A stretch of DNA of 57,482 bases from Fidelibacterota bacterium (GCA_947476625.1 CANJRA010000016.1:1-57482); one strand, 5' to 3'. Positions 45,310 to 55,723 are shown, counted from the stretch's first letter. Notes: generated from the sequence alone by a model not told the origin. Numbers and translations are program-made.

Positions 45310-47058
45310 TTACCGCCGCTCGTCGAGGCCATGGACCGACGCTTCCATGGGGCCCGGCAATGAGGAATCGTCGAGAATGTCCAAGCCCTTCGCCAAACGC
45401 GAGTTGGGCAGTCCGTAGAACAGATAGATCGCGGCGCCTAGTATAAGATAACCGCCGAGAATGAAGGCCGGGATGCGATCATCTGCGAGCGCCTTCTGAA
45501 TGATGTCCTCGATCAACGGCCCCGCCATGATCGCAGCGAACAAGATACCGAGCATGGGTGCCGTGCCGAGCCAATAGCGGCCCGTGTCTTTCCAGCACCG
45601 CGCGAGCCACACCAGCGCCGCAAGCACAACAACCACTGCGCCGTAATCCGTCCAGGGCGATTGCATCAGGAATCTGAAAACCGCCAGTCCCACAAAGGCC
45701 AACACTACGACCAGCAATACGCGGACTTTGGCGGACACAAAGACGCCGCCGAGCGGCACGCGAAACGGCCGGTGCAGATCAGCGCGGTTTGTGCGGAGGT
45801 ACATAACGGTCAGACAGACGATCCCAAAGGCGAACGCCGTGCCGAGACTGACGAGGTCGCCAAGAATGGTGATCGGCAACAACGAAGATGCCACCGCAAT
45901 CAAAACACCGAGCACGATGGTTCCAATCCAGGGCGTGCGGAACTTCGGATGAATCACCGCGAAGGCTTTCGGCAACAGCCCGTCGCGCGCCATCGAGAAA
46001 AACACACGCGTCTGGCCGTAAGTAAGAATGAGCATCACGGACGTTAGACCAGCGACCGCGCCAACTTTAATGAGGAACGAGAACCAAGGCATGCCCATGC
46101 GGTCCACCGCTACGGCAATCGGCTCCGGCACGCCCAATTCTTTGTACGACACGACGCCGGTCAGAACAGCGGCGACCGCCATATAAATAATCGTGCAAAC
46201 AAACAACGAGCCGAGAATACCAATCGGCATATCACGGCTGGGGTTCTTTGATTCCGCTGCCGCTGTGGATACGGCCTCGAAGCCGACATAGGCGAAGAAG
46301 ATCACCGACGCCGCACGGAACACACCCTGCACGCCGTAAACAAAACCACCCTGATTTTCCGGAATGAACGGCGTCCAATTTTCGGGCTGTATGAAGCCGA
46401 TGCCCATGGCAATGAAAGCAATCAAAACGCCGACTTTGATGAACACGATGACATTGTTCACTTTCGCCGATTCCGACACCCCGAGTACCAACAAGCCCGT
46501 AACCGCCAAAATGCCCGCGGTGGCGACAAGGTTGAAGTTGCTTGTGATGTTAAAGATCAGATGCCCGGTGGAATCCGCGGTCGATTGAATCATCGACTTC
46601 GCGAACTCAGGCGGAATCACAACGCCAAAATCCCTGAGCAAGCTGGTGACATACCCCGACCACCCCGCTGCGACAGTGGCTGCCGCCACGCCGTACTCCA
46701 GCACCAGCAGCCATCCCATGGTCCAGGCGACCAATTCGCCCATCGTGGCGTAGGAATATGTATAAGCCGAACCGGCCACCGGCATGGTCGATGCCAGTTC
46801 CGCGTAACACAGCCCGGCAAACGCGCAAGCGGTACCGGCGATGATGAACGACAGCAGCACACTGGGTCCGGCGAAATTGGCGGCAGCGTTGCCGGTCATG
46901 ACATAGATGCCCGCACCGATGATGCAGCCGATACCCAGGAACACGAGATTGACGGGACCGAGCGTGCGTTTGAGGTGGTGCGATGTGGCTTCGCGCTGGA
47001 TCTGGTCGATGGACTTCTTGATGAAGAACCGGTTTCCGCCTGGCGCGCCTGCCGTCAT
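45310..47058 (-). CDS. Amino acid permease, APC superfamily
   Basis: This 582-residue inner-membrane transporter belongs to the APC/cationic amino-acid (YfnA/CAT-like) type with 12 or more spans. The first span carries the unwound substrate site GIGCIIGAGIYVMTG, and FFAYVGFEAVSTAAAESKNPSRDMP (span 6 to loop) is a hallmark. The loop QTRVFFSMARDGLLPK is also conserved. Two extra C-terminal spans (about residues 480-560) match the CAT-like topology. The specific substrate is unknown. Its start at 47058 faces the sigma54-preceded gene. Confidence 0.92.
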   Translation of the reverse strand: MTAGAPGGNRFFIKKSIDQIQREATSHHLKRTLGPVNLVFLGIGCIIGAGIYVMTGNAAANFAGPSVLLSFIIAGTACAFAGLCYAELASTMPVAGSAYTYSYATMGELVAWTMGWLLVLEYGVAAATVAAGWSGYVTSLLRDFGVVIPPEFAKSMIQSTADSTGHLIFNITSNFNLVATAGILAVTGLLVLGVSESAKVNNVIVFIKVGVLIAFIAMGIGFIQPENWTPFIPENQGGFVYGVQGVFRAASVIFFAYVGFEAVSTAAAESKNPSRDMPIGILGSLFVCTIIYMAVAAVLTGVVSYKELGVPEPIAVAVDRMGMPWFSFLIKVGAVAGLTSVMLILTYGQTRVFFSMARDGLLPKAFAVIHPKFRTPWIGTIVLGVLIAVASSLLPITILGDLVSLGTAFAFGIVCLTVMYLRTNRADLHRPFRVPLGGVFVSAKVRVLLVVVLAFVGLAVFRFLMQSPWTDYGAVVVVLAALVWLARCWKDTGRYWLGTAPMLGILFAAIMAGPLIEDIIQKALADDRIPAFILGGYLILGAAIYLFYGLPNSRLAKGLDILDDSSLPGPMEASVHGLDERR

Positions 47059-47375
47059 CTCGATAACCCCTTATTGGTCTCGTTGCCCCTCTGAAGTCTG
47101 ACGTTAAAGGACAGTTGTCCCCTCCCGCAACCAGCGCCGTCATTTACAGGCATTTCTCCCCGCCGTTCGCTCGGCAGAGGTTTCCTAGTAACCGGCCTCA
47201 AAGCAGGAAGCTTTGTGCCGGTTCGTCCGCCAAAGTGCCATTCCAGCCTCCACGAACTCCACATAACTCATTGAAATAATGATAAATATACCCAATCCCC
47301 AGGCTTGGCACAGATGTTGCTTTATGTAAGCCGAAGAGCCGCAAGAGCGGCCAAAGGCCATAAGGAAACAGACCC
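47059..47375. other. Intergenic region between APC permease and sigma54-preceded gene
   Basis: A 317-base divergent gap. The permease promoter must lie in the left part but no clear hexamers are seen. A -24/-12 promoter for the plus-strand gene is at 47305-47321 (see that entry). The rest is non-coding with an AT-rich stretch at about 47275-47295 just upstream of the -24 element, where an activator or IHF could act. Confidence 0.5.
47305..47321 (+). promoter_or_regulatory. Sigma54 (RpoN) -24/-12 promoter
   Basis: TTGGCAC-AGATG-TTGCT fits the sigma54 consensus TGGCAC-N5-TTGCW in every core position; GG (47307-47308) and GC (47319-47320) are exactly ten bases apart. Start of transcription would be about 47332, leaving a 44-base leader before the gene at 47376. 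Activity would need RpoN and an AAA+ activator, neither of which is in the window. Confidence 0.75.
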
Positions 47376-47795
47376 ATGTCCGTGATCGATTTTATCGCAG
47401 TTCGCAGACGCCAGGATGAACCGAAGTCGGAAGAGATTCCGTCGTTCTTCCAGCCCAAGCCCGGCAAACCTCCCGCGCCGCTGACCGCGAGCCAGTTTAC
47501 CCGTCACGTGACTCAGATCATCGAGGATGAGATGCGCCGCCCTTTGAAGCGCCATGTGGACGTCATCGACCCTCGGGAGATGATCGACCTGGCCAAAATG
47601 CTTGCCGAGCTGAAAGCCAAATACATCGGCATGACGCTCACGATCGCTTCCAACCGCACGCCGATGACGGACGCGGAATTGGAGCAACTGCGCGGTATGC
47701 GCGTGAAAATTCAGGAACTCGAAGCCGCCTACAACGAACTGAACGAAGCCATTGCTTCGCAGCTCGTTGAAGTGCGCGGCGTCATGAAGGAATAA
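47376..47795 (+). CDS. Sigma54-preceded coiled-coil protein of unknown function
   Basis: This 139-residue protein has no signal peptide or membrane segment. It begins MSVIDFIAVRRRQDEPKS, has a Pro-rich linker (FQPKPGKPPAPL, 25-36), a central segment with conserved-looking RHVTQIIEDEMRRPLKRHVDVIDPREMID, and a coiled-coil C-terminal half (DAELEQLRGMRVKIQELEAAY). I do not recognise the family. The upstream -24/-12 promoter points to RpoN control, as for motility, nitrogen, or surface functions in Alphaproteobacteria; a flagellar or polar role is possible but unproven. It is a single-gene unit with a hairpin and a second terminator-like hairpin downstream. Confidence 0.75.
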   Translation: MSVIDFIAVRRRQDEPKSEEIPSFFQPKPGKPPAPLTASQFTRHVTQIIEDEMRRPLKRHVDVIDPREMIDLAKMLAELKAKYIGMTLTIASNRTPMTDAELEQLRGMRVKIQELEAAYNELNEAIASQLVEVRGVMKE

Positions 47796-47824
47796 ACCTG
47801 CGCGGGGCCAAACCCCGCGCAGGT
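47796..47824 (+). terminator. Hairpin directly after the sigma54-preceded gene
   Basis: ACCTGCGCGGGG pairs with CCCCGCGCAGGT around CCAAA, starting at the base after the stop codon. It lacks a T run (TCATAG follows), so it could stabilise the mRNA 3' end rather than terminate. Confidence 0.6.
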
Positions 47825-47841
47825 TCATAGAGGTGACCACA

Positions 47842-47884
47842 CCCCCGGGACTTGGCCAGAAAGGCCTGCCCGGGGTTTCTACTT

Positions 47885-47886
<2 letters not shown>
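47842..47886 (+). terminator. Second terminator-like hairpin, between the unknown gene and leuA
   Basis: CCCCGGG-ACTT-GGCC pairs with GGCC-TG-CCCGGGG around AGAAA and is followed by TTTCTACTTTT on the plus strand. It is a better Rho-independent terminator than the first hairpin and lies against the leuA stop. Confidence 0.65.
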
Positions 47887-49748
<1,862 letters not shown>

Positions 49749-49770
49749 CCGCAACGGTTGGAACGCCTTT

Positions 49771-49799
49771 TATTTAGGTTACAATGACGAAAGTGTCAA
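49771..49799 (-). promoter_or_regulatory. Consensus sigma70 promoter of leuA
   Basis: On the minus strand TTGACA (49799-49794) and TAAATA (49776-49771) are separated by exactly 17 bases. Transcription would start near 49763, giving a leader of about 195 bases before the leuA start at 49567, long enough for attenuation control. The rest of the 49568-49868 gap has no other gene. Confidence 0.65.
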
Positions 49800-49868
49800 T
49801 TCTCGCACGTCGCGGCTTACACTCCCCGCCCGCTAAACCCTTCCGCCGACGATAGAAACAGGCCTGTT

Positions 49869-50210
49869 ATGACACTGACCATTTACCACAATCCGCGCTG
49901 CACCAAGTCGCGCGAAACCCTGGCACTACTTGAAAAAAAGGGGCTTAAACCACGCGTCGTTGAGTATTTGAAAACCCCGCCCAGCGCGATGGAGCTGAAG
50001 AATATCGCCCGCATGCTGGGCCTGTCGGTGCGTGATCTGGTGCGTAAGACCGAGGCCGTCGATGCCGGCATCGATCCGGTCGAGATGGAGGAAAAAGAAT
50101 TGCTGGCGAAGATTGTGCGCAACCCCATCGTGATCGAACGGCCGATTGTTGTGAACAACGGCAAAGCGGCTATTGGCCGACCACCGGAAAATGTTTTGAA
50201 AATACTCTAA
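49869..50210 (+). CDS. arsC: ArsC-type arsenate reductase (glutaredoxin-linked)
   Basis: This 113-residue protein is of the ArsC/Spx-like family. Cys11 in HNPRCTKSR and basic residues Arg59, Arg91 and Arg104 match Cys12, Arg60, Arg94 and Arg107 of E. coli ArsC, so a functional arsenate reductase using glutathione/glutaredoxin is plausible. No ars operon (arsR, arsB) is adjacent, so it may serve basal resistance. Its stop is two bases from the 3' end of a truncated gene on the minus strand. Confidence 0.85.
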   Translation: MTLTIYHNPRCTKSRETLALLEKKGLKPRVVEYLKTPPSAMELKNIARMLGLSVRDLVRKTEAVDAGIDPVEMEEKELLAKIVRNPIVIERPIVVNNGKAAIGRPPENVLKIL

Positions 50211-50212
50211 CG

Positions 50213-50330
50213 CTAGATATCGAGTTTCGCGCTCTTGATCAGCTCGGCGTTATCCGAGATGACCCACAGATTGTGATACACTGTATCTTTGAAGAAGTTG
50301 TAACGCTGCTCGAGCGTTGAATCGCGGCGG
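50213..50330 (-). pseudogene. 3' fragment of an unknown gene, 5' part deleted
   Basis: On the minus strand, a frame ending with TAG at 50215-50213 reads ...LEQRYNFFKDTVYHNLWVISDNAEL and ends IKSAKLDI. It looks like genuine protein sequence, but upstream of about 50330 the minus-strand sequence no longer does; it belongs instead to the plus-strand GGDEF frame. The family is not recognised. Its end lies two bases from the arsC stop, as a normal convergent gene end would. Confidence 0.5.
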
Positions 50331-50744
50331 CGGGCCAGCCGCACGCAGCAACCGGTCGCGTTCGCCATGGTCGACATCGACCATTTCAAATCCGTGAATG
50401 ATACCTACGGCCACGTCGTCGGCGATCAGGTAATCATGCGTATGACGCACTTGATCCGCAATCGCCTGCGGCGCGTTGACTATGTGGGCCGCTATGGCGG
50501 TGAAGAGTTCGCCGTCGTTATGCCCAACACCGATGCTGCCGCCGCCAAGGAAGTCATGGATAAATTGCGTGAGGCGGCGCAGGAATTAGAACACACGTCC
50601 GACAAAATCGCGTTCCACGTTACCTTCAGCTGCGGCATCGCCACCTATCCGCAGTTCAAAAGCGTGCTCGAAATCGCCGAAGCCGCCGACGACGCGCTCT
50701 ACAAGGCCAAACACGCCGGCCGCAATCAGGTGATGACGACTTAA
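50325..50744 (+). pseudogene. Diguanylate cyclase (GGDEF) fragment, N-terminus missing
   Basis: This frame carries the C-terminal two thirds of a GGDEF domain: VAFAMVDIDHFKSVNDTYGH (metal/GTP-binding start), VGRYGGEEFAVV (active-site GGEEF) and the closing ADDALYKAKHAGRN. In the frame just before it, RRRASRTQQP fits the normal linker of GGDEF, but then a stop occurs (50301). The first helices of the domain and any sensor part are absent, so it is a fragment; an ATG at 50367 could in theory give a 125-residue product without the domain's first strand. The intact end convergently overlaps osmC. Confidence 0.8.
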
Positions 50745-51166
50745 GTCAAAGACGTCCTGACTTTGATTTCTCCGGTCAGCGTTTTGTGCACCGGGCACTT
50801 ATTGGCGATTTCCAACAGCTTCTGGCGCGTAGCGGCGTCCAGATCACCCACCAGCGTAATCTCACGCGTCATCTCTTCGACCTCGCCTTCCGTTGTCGTG
50901 CAGTCGGGACAATCGGCGGCTTTGATCTTGCGGCGCGAGAGGTGCACCCGCACCTCCTCCAGCGGAATCCCTTTGCGCTCGGCGTACATTTTCAGCGTCA
51001 TTGATGTGCACGCACCCAATCCTGCCAGCAGAAAATCGTGCGGCTGCGGCCCGCAATCGTTACCACCGACCTCGGCTGTCTCGTCGGCGATCATGGCGTG
51101 GGGGCCGATGGAAATATCCACCGCGAATTTACCGCGTCCGTTTGAGACGACTTCTACAGTTGCCAT
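50741..51166 (-). CDS. OsmC family peroxiredoxin-like protein
   Basis: This 141-residue protein has the OsmC/Ohr fold with the two redox cysteines Cys53 (GLGACTSM) and Cys124 (ANKCPVHKTL). It reduces organic hydroperoxides or related compounds in the cytoplasm. Also CPDC near 86-89 is a second cysteine pair, unusual and perhaps metal-binding. It shares stop bases with the GGDEF fragment (TTAA). It may be co-regulated with the nearby redox genes, but its transcript is separate. Confidence 0.88.
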   Translation of the reverse strand: MATVEVVSNGRGKFAVDISIGPHAMIADETAEVGGNDCGPQPHDFLLAGLGACTSMTLKMYAERKGIPLEEVRVHLSRRKIKAADCPDCTTTEGEVEEMTREITLVGDLDAATRQKLLEIANKCPVHKTLTGEIKVRTSLT

Positions 51167-51243
51167 GATTTTCCCTTTTGAAGACTTTGCGATCCCGCAA
51201 TCATAGCCTTACAGTGCGCCCCTCGGCATTACGGTATTTGCAC

Positions 51244-51855
51244 ATGTCTCAGCCCGGCCCTCACGACGTCGACATTGTGAAAAAGGAAACAGTCTTCCAA
51301 GGCTATTTCCGCATCGACGCCTATACGCTGCGGCACGCACGCCCCGACGGCGGCTGGAGCGGCACCATGCGGCGTGAAGTCTTCGAACGCGGCCACGCCG
51401 CCGCGCTGCTGTACGATCCCGACGCCCGCGCCTTCGTCATGTGCAAACAATTTCGTATCGGCGCCTACGCGGGCGGTATGGACCCGTGGCTTCTCAAAGT
51501 CGTCGCCGGCATTATTGAAGACGGCGAGACGCCCGAAAGCATGTGTTACCGCGAAGCCGTCGAAGAAGCCGGCCGCCAGATAACCGATCTCTGGCCGATC
51601 CAGCGCTATCTCGCGAGCCCCGGCGGAACGTCGGAGACAATCCACTTGTACCTCGGCCGGGTTTCGGCGGAAGGCGCTGCCGGTATCTTCGGCCTAGCGG
51701 AAGAAAACGAATACATCCGGGTCAGCGTCGTCCCCGAAGCCGACCTGTGCGCCATGTTGGACGCCGGCAAACTGACCAACGGCGCGACCTTGATCGCGGT
51801 GCAATGGTTTTTCCTCAACCGCGACCGCGTGTTGGCAAAATGGAGCACGTCATGA
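51244..51855 (+). CDS. Nudix hydrolase, ADP-ribose pyrophosphatase-like
   Basis: This 203-residue protein has the Nudix box at 89-110 (GIIEDGE..REAVEEAG, fitting Gx5Ex7REUxEExGU) and an N-terminal domain with FERGHAAALLYDP, like NudF-type ADP-ribose pyrophosphatases. The ATG at 51244 is preferred; a longer frame from 51178 has no family-like content. Its stop overlaps the sulfurtransferase start (ATGA), so both are translated together. Confidence 0.88.
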   Translation: MSQPGPHDVDIVKKETVFQGYFRIDAYTLRHARPDGGWSGTMRREVFERGHAAALLYDPDARAFVMCKQFRIGAYAGGMDPWLLKVVAGIIEDGETPESMCYREAVEEAGRQITDLWPIQRYLASPGGTSETIHLYLGRVSAEGAAGIFGLAEENEYIRVSVVPEADLCAMLDAGKLTNGATLIAVQWFFLNRDRVLAKWSTS

Positions 51856-52709
51856 GTTACGCCAATCCCGATGCCCTGGTCACGACCGATTGGCTCGCAC
51901 ATCATCTGAGTAATCCGAACTTGCGCATCGTCGATGCCAGCTACTTTGTTCCGGGCGGCGTTGAGCCGGCGCGCCAGCAATATGCCGAAGGTCACATCCC
52001 CGGCGCGCAATTCTTCGATGTCAACGCGGCGGCGGATCTGTCGAAACCCAAAGACCATGCGTTCCCGACCGCCGCAATCTTCGCGGACTATGTCGGAAAG
52101 CTCGGTATCGGCAACGGGCATCACGTCATCGCCTATGATCATCTTGACGGGACGTTGGCGGCGCGGGTTTGGTTCATGTTCCGGGCGTTCAATCATCGCA
52201 ATGTCGCGGTTCTGGACGGCGGGCGCACAAAATGGGCGGCGGAAGGCCAGCCGTTTACCCAAGACGTACCGCAGTTTCCGCCCGCTAGTTTCAACGCTGT
52301 CGCCCAGCCCAATCTCCTCAAATCGCAGAACGACATTTTTGTGAATATCTCGGCGCAGGCTTTCCAAGTCTTGGATGCCCGCGCCAAAGGCCGTTTTGAA
52401 GGCACCGCGCCCGAACCGCGTGCGGGTTTGCGCAGCGGCCATATCCCCGCGAGCTGCAGCCTGCCCTCAGCCGATTTGATCGACCCGGCGACCAAAACCT
52501 GGCGCGATGCCGCTGCCCTCCGCCAAGCCTTTACGCACGCACATATCGATCTTTCACAGCCGCTGACAACCACTTGCGGGTCGGGCATTACGGCCTGCGC
52601 GTTGGCGCTGGGGGCCTACCTGCTGGGCAAAACCGACACCGCGATTTATGACGGAAGCTGGATGGAGTGGGGTGCCGACCGCGCGCTTCCCCTCGCCACG
52701 GGCCCCTAG
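51852..52709 (+). CDS. sseA: 3-Mercaptopyruvate/thiosulfate sulfurtransferase (two rhodanese domains)
   Basis: This 285-residue enzyme has two rhodanese domains; the catalytic Cys242 lies in TCGSGITA, the CGSGVT/A-type loop of 3-mercaptopyruvate sulfurtransferases (thiosulfate-specific rhodaneses have CRxGx[RT] instead). HIPGAQFFDVN near residue 50 is typical of the first, inactive domain. It transfers sulfur to cyanide or thiol acceptors in the cytoplasm. It overlaps the nudix gene by four bases. Confidence 0.88.
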   Translation: MSYANPDALVTTDWLAHHLSNPNLRIVDASYFVPGGVEPARQQYAEGHIPGAQFFDVNAAADLSKPKDHAFPTAAIFADYVGKLGIGNGHHVIAYDHLDGTLAARVWFMFRAFNHRNVAVLDGGRTKWAAEGQPFTQDVPQFPPASFNAVAQPNLLKSQNDIFVNISAQAFQVLDARAKGRFEGTAPEPRAGLRSGHIPASCSLPSADLIDPATKTWRDAAALRQAFTHAHIDLSQPLTTTCGSGITACALALGAYLLGKTDTAIYDGSWMEWGADRALPLATGP

Positions 52710-52887
52710 CTACCGGCCCTATACGCGCCATATTGTGAAGCTACACCGGTAGCGTGACGGCAAAGCCACACCGGTAATAATTCGGGATTTGCCCGGGTGA
52801 CGTGTTGTGGCGGCCCTACCGGACGAAATTGAACACATGATAGGCTTTGCCCTGCGACTGGCGCTGTCGTCCAGTTCGCATATTATC

Positions 52888-54024
52888 ATGAACCCGAGTA
52901 TTTTAACGCGCGCCCTCAGGGCTTTTTCCTTCCGCCTCCTCATCGCAGGTGTGGCGGCAATCATGTTGCTTGAACCCGCCGCCGCGGCTGATGACGGCGC
53001 CGCCGAATTGCAAAGCACCTTCGAGGAAGCCGCTCACGATTCCAAAACCGCCGACGATCTTGGGCCCGCTTACGTGCTGCTCGGTGTGGCCGAAACCGCG
53101 CAGAAGCAAAACTATCCGCAAATCGCCGCCAAAGCCGCGACGGCATTCGCCGAGCTGGTCAAACACATCACCGCGACGGCTTTAAAACCTGGAAGTCCCA
53201 TCGCCGAGGACATCCTCGCGCAATTTGTCGATCTGCGCTTTGTCGCCCGCACATCCAATCTTCCCTTGCCGCAAGCCGCCTTGGACGAAGCCATGGCGAG
53301 CCTTTTCCCGATTGTTTCCGCAAGCCTGCAAAGCAAGCTCGACGATGCCGCAACCTGGGCCGACAAACTTAACTACGCCATGGAGCTGGGCGATCTGCAG
53401 GCATCGGCCACGCAAATCATGAAAGACGATGTCGCGTCCAACATCGAGGCCGCCTTCGAAGTCAAAGTCGCGCAGCTCGAAAAATCCGCCAATGCCGAGA
53501 CCAATGAGGCCGAACGCGCCAGCATGATCGAGGGCGTGGCCCGCACCCGCAAGATGCGCGACGACCGCATCATCGATGCGCACGCCAACAACATCAATAT
53601 TGTCGCGGCGCTGATGGAACGTCAGGCCAACCAGCCGTCGGGTGCGTCCACAGCGCGCCCGATCAGCGAAGTCGAAGTGCCCGAAGAGCTCGCGGCCGGC
53701 ACAAGCTCGTGCATCGAAACCGGCCTGATGCAGCAGAACGCCGTCTTGCTGCGCGGCACACAACTCGATTGCATCAACTCCGGACGCGTACCGAAGCAGG
53801 ATCGCTGCGCCAAAACCAATCTCGCGTTCTTGTGCTATGACGAAGCACCCGGCGGCGAGAAAATCACTTACGTTTATCGCGGCACGCCGGAAGAGCTTTA
53901 TTTCCAGCACAGATGCCCGGCCGAGAATATCGTTAGAGCCGACAAAATTCCCGCGACCGGCGTCACGTTCCGTTCATCGAACGCAGCCCTCAGCCTGACC
54001 TGCGCGCCGCCCGGCGCGGAGTAA
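52888..54024 (+). CDS. Exported protein of unknown function
   Basis: This 378-residue protein begins with a signal peptide (MNPSILTRALRAFSFRLLIAGVAAIMLLEPAAA, about 1-33). An alternative ATG at 52837 would only lengthen the N-terminus; no good ribosome-binding site decides it. Residues 40-270 are mainly helical and charged (many Ala, Glu, Asp, Lys), and the last 100 residues hold five cysteines (SSCIETG, LDCINS, DRCAK, LCYDE, HRCPA), probably disulfide-linked in the periplasm. No family recognised. Its stop overlaps the start of yheT (TAATG). Confidence 0.75.
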   Translation: MNPSILTRALRAFSFRLLIAGVAAIMLLEPAAAADDGAAELQSTFEEAAHDSKTADDLGPAYVLLGVAETAQKQNYPQIAAKAATAFAELVKHITATALKPGSPIAEDILAQFVDLRFVARTSNLPLPQAALDEAMASLFPIVSASLQSKLDDAATWADKLNYAMELGDLQASATQIMKDDVASNIEAAFEVKVAQLEKSANAETNEAERASMIEGVARTRKMRDDRIIDAHANNINIVAALMERQANQPSGASTARPISEVEVPEELAAGTSSCIETGLMQQNAVLLRGTQLDCINSGRVPKQDRCAKTNLAFLCYDEAPGGEKITYVYRGTPEELYFQHRCPAENIVRADKIPATGVTFRSSNAALSLTCAPPGAE

Positions 54025-55025
54025 TGACGGCCGATCCCAATCCACTTGTTCTCGGTCACGCGGCATTAGCGTTTCCACCCTTCCATCCGCGCTGGCCTTG
54101 GATCGGCGGCGATCTCCAGACCGCGCGCAACACGCTGCATTACCGTGCGCCGGATTTTTCGCCCTACCCACAAGAACGTCTGACGCTTCTCATGCGCGAT
54201 GGCTCCGGCGATACGTTATGGGCGCTCTTGAACCATCCCACGCACACAAGCACGAAGCCGCTGATGGTCCTGGTGCACGGCCTGACCGGTTCTGAAGACA
54301 GCCGCAACATCATGACCAGCGCCGCCTATCATTTGCGCCGAGGCCACCCTGTGCTGCGGCTTAATCTGCGCAATGCCGGTCCGGGACGCGGAACATGCAG
54401 CGGTCATTATCACGCCGGACGCAGCGCCGATCTTCGCGATGCGCTGGCGGCCCTCGCCCCAGAGCTGACATCGCGCGGCATTATTTTGGTCGGTGTCTCA
54501 TTGGGCGGCAACGCCGTGCTGAAATTTCTCGGCGAACGCGACGGCACCGAAAACATCCGCGCCGCGGCTTCGGTCTGCGCGCCCATCGATCTAAAGATGT
54601 CGCAACAACGCATCGCCGCGCCGCGCAATGCTTTCTATCAGTGGCATCTGCTGAAATCCATGCGCGAAGACGCGCGTCTATTTGGAATTCCGAATGTCGA
54701 AGCTGCACTGGCAAACGTTCACAGCGTCTATGATTTCGACGACCTGATCGTCGCCCCGAACAACGGCTTCGACGGCGCCGAGGATTATTATCGCCGCAGC
54801 TCGGCGGCGCAGTTTCTGGATAACATTGAGATCCCCACGCTTCTCATACACCCGCGCAATGATCCCTGGGTTCCGGCCCGCATGTATCTCGACCGTGTAT
54901 GGAAAACAGACGGCGCGCTCACACTACTCATGCCGCCAAGTGGGGGCCACGTCGGCTTTCACGCCGCCGACAGCCCCTCACCTTGGCATGATCGCTGTAT
55001 CGGAATGTTTTCTGAACGCGTTTAA
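54024..55025 (+). CDS. YheT-type alpha/beta hydrolase
   Basis: This 333-residue protein is a member of the YheT/ABHD1-3-type hydrolases. Typical segments are LVHGLTGSEDSRNIM, LNLRNAGPGRGTC, the nucleophile Ser in VGVSLGGNAVLKFLG (about residue 157) and LLIHPRNDPWVP. Family members are poorly characterised; some act as esterases or lipid hydrolases. It overlaps the exported-protein gene by one base, suggesting a joint transcript. Confidence 0.88.
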   Translation: MTADPNPLVLGHAALAFPPFHPRWPWIGGDLQTARNTLHYRAPDFSPYPQERLTLLMRDGSGDTLWALLNHPTHTSTKPLMVLVHGLTGSEDSRNIMTSAAYHLRRGHPVLRLNLRNAGPGRGTCSGHYHAGRSADLRDALAALAPELTSRGIILVGVSLGGNAVLKFLGERDGTENIRAAASVCAPIDLKMSQQRIAAPRNAFYQWHLLKSMREDARLFGIPNVEAALANVHSVYDFDDLIVAPNNGFDGAEDYYRRSSAAQFLDNIEIPTLLIHPRNDPWVPARMYLDRVWKTDGALTLLMPPSGGHVGFHAADSPSPWHDRCIGMFSERV

Positions 55026-55034
55026 GCCAAGCCT

Positions 55035-55499
55035 TTAGTGGTCTTTTGCTTTAGCTGCTTCGAGCGCTTTCTGGTCTTCGATCGAAAGCCTCTCTTCTTC
55101 GGTGCGCTGCTGGCGAATCTCGAGCGGCGGCGCGCCATCGAGATCGCGCACGGCGCCAATATTGGCCACCGGTTCCATCTCGACTTTTACCAGGCGACAC
55201 ACCGGCTCAAGCACTTGCTTCCAACGGTCGTTAGGTTCGGCGGTAATTTTAACGCGGCTGTTTTGATGCGCTGCCTGTTCGATCGTATTCAGATTCTCTT
55301 TGAAGTTGGCCTGCGTCGGGCGCATCCAAACGCCTTTTTCACAACCGACCGCATTTTTTTCCATGAACACAGTGGTATCGCCACTGTACGTATCAATGGA
55401 CGTGATCTTTGTATAATCGCCGGTGACGGGCGCAGCCATGGCCGTGCCCGCGAATGCCACAACAGCGGCGCCAAACAAATATGGGGTGATGCGTTTCAT
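55035..55499 (-). CDS. Small exported protein of unknown function
   Basis: This 154-residue protein has a clear signal peptide (MKRITPYLFGAAVVAFAGTAMAAPV, about 1-23) and a strong GGAGG seven bases before the ATG at 55499. The mature part has two cysteines (VGCEKGVW and EPVCRLVKV) and a charged C-terminal tail (RTEEERLSIEDQKALEAAK). I do not recognise a family. It is convergent with yheT and lies upstream of tRNA-Arg. Confidence 0.75.
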   Translation of the reverse strand: MKRITPYLFGAAVVAFAGTAMAAPVTGDYTKITSIDTYSGDTTVFMEKNAVGCEKGVWMRPTQANFKENLNTIEQAAHQNSRVKITAEPNDRWKQVLEPVCRLVKVEMEPVANIGAVRDLDGAPPLEIRQQRTEEERLSIEDQKALEAAKAKDH

Positions 55500-55624
55500 A
55501 AAAACCTCCTGTGATTCCATGGAGGCAAAACGCAGCGTGCGAAGCGAGGTTCCTGCACCACCTGATTATGGCGTGCGCCCGCACATGCGTGTGGGGAGAG
55601 CAAAAACCCGAATAAAACTTTAAA

Positions 55625-55701
55625 TGGCGACCCCGGCAGGAGTCGAACCTGCGACATCTCGCTTAGAAGGCGAGTGCTCTATCCAGCTGAGCTACGGGGT
55701 C
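55625..55701 (-). tRNA. tRNA-Arg (anticodon UCU)
   Basis: A 77-base tRNA on the minus strand: acceptor GACCCCG/CGGGGTC, discriminator G, encoded CCA (55627-55625), T-arm GCAGGTTCGAACCTGC and anticodon loop CTTCTAA with anticodon TCT. It decodes AGA/AGG arginine codons. Confidence 0.96.
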
Positions 55702-55723
55702 GCAAAAAGCGGTGCGTGATAAC

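Noticed and set aside
51543-52709. A 388-codon frame in which the sulfurtransferase is preceded by a 103-residue Arg-rich extension
   Set aside because: The extension lies in the nudix gene in another frame; the true start is the ATGA overlap at 51852.
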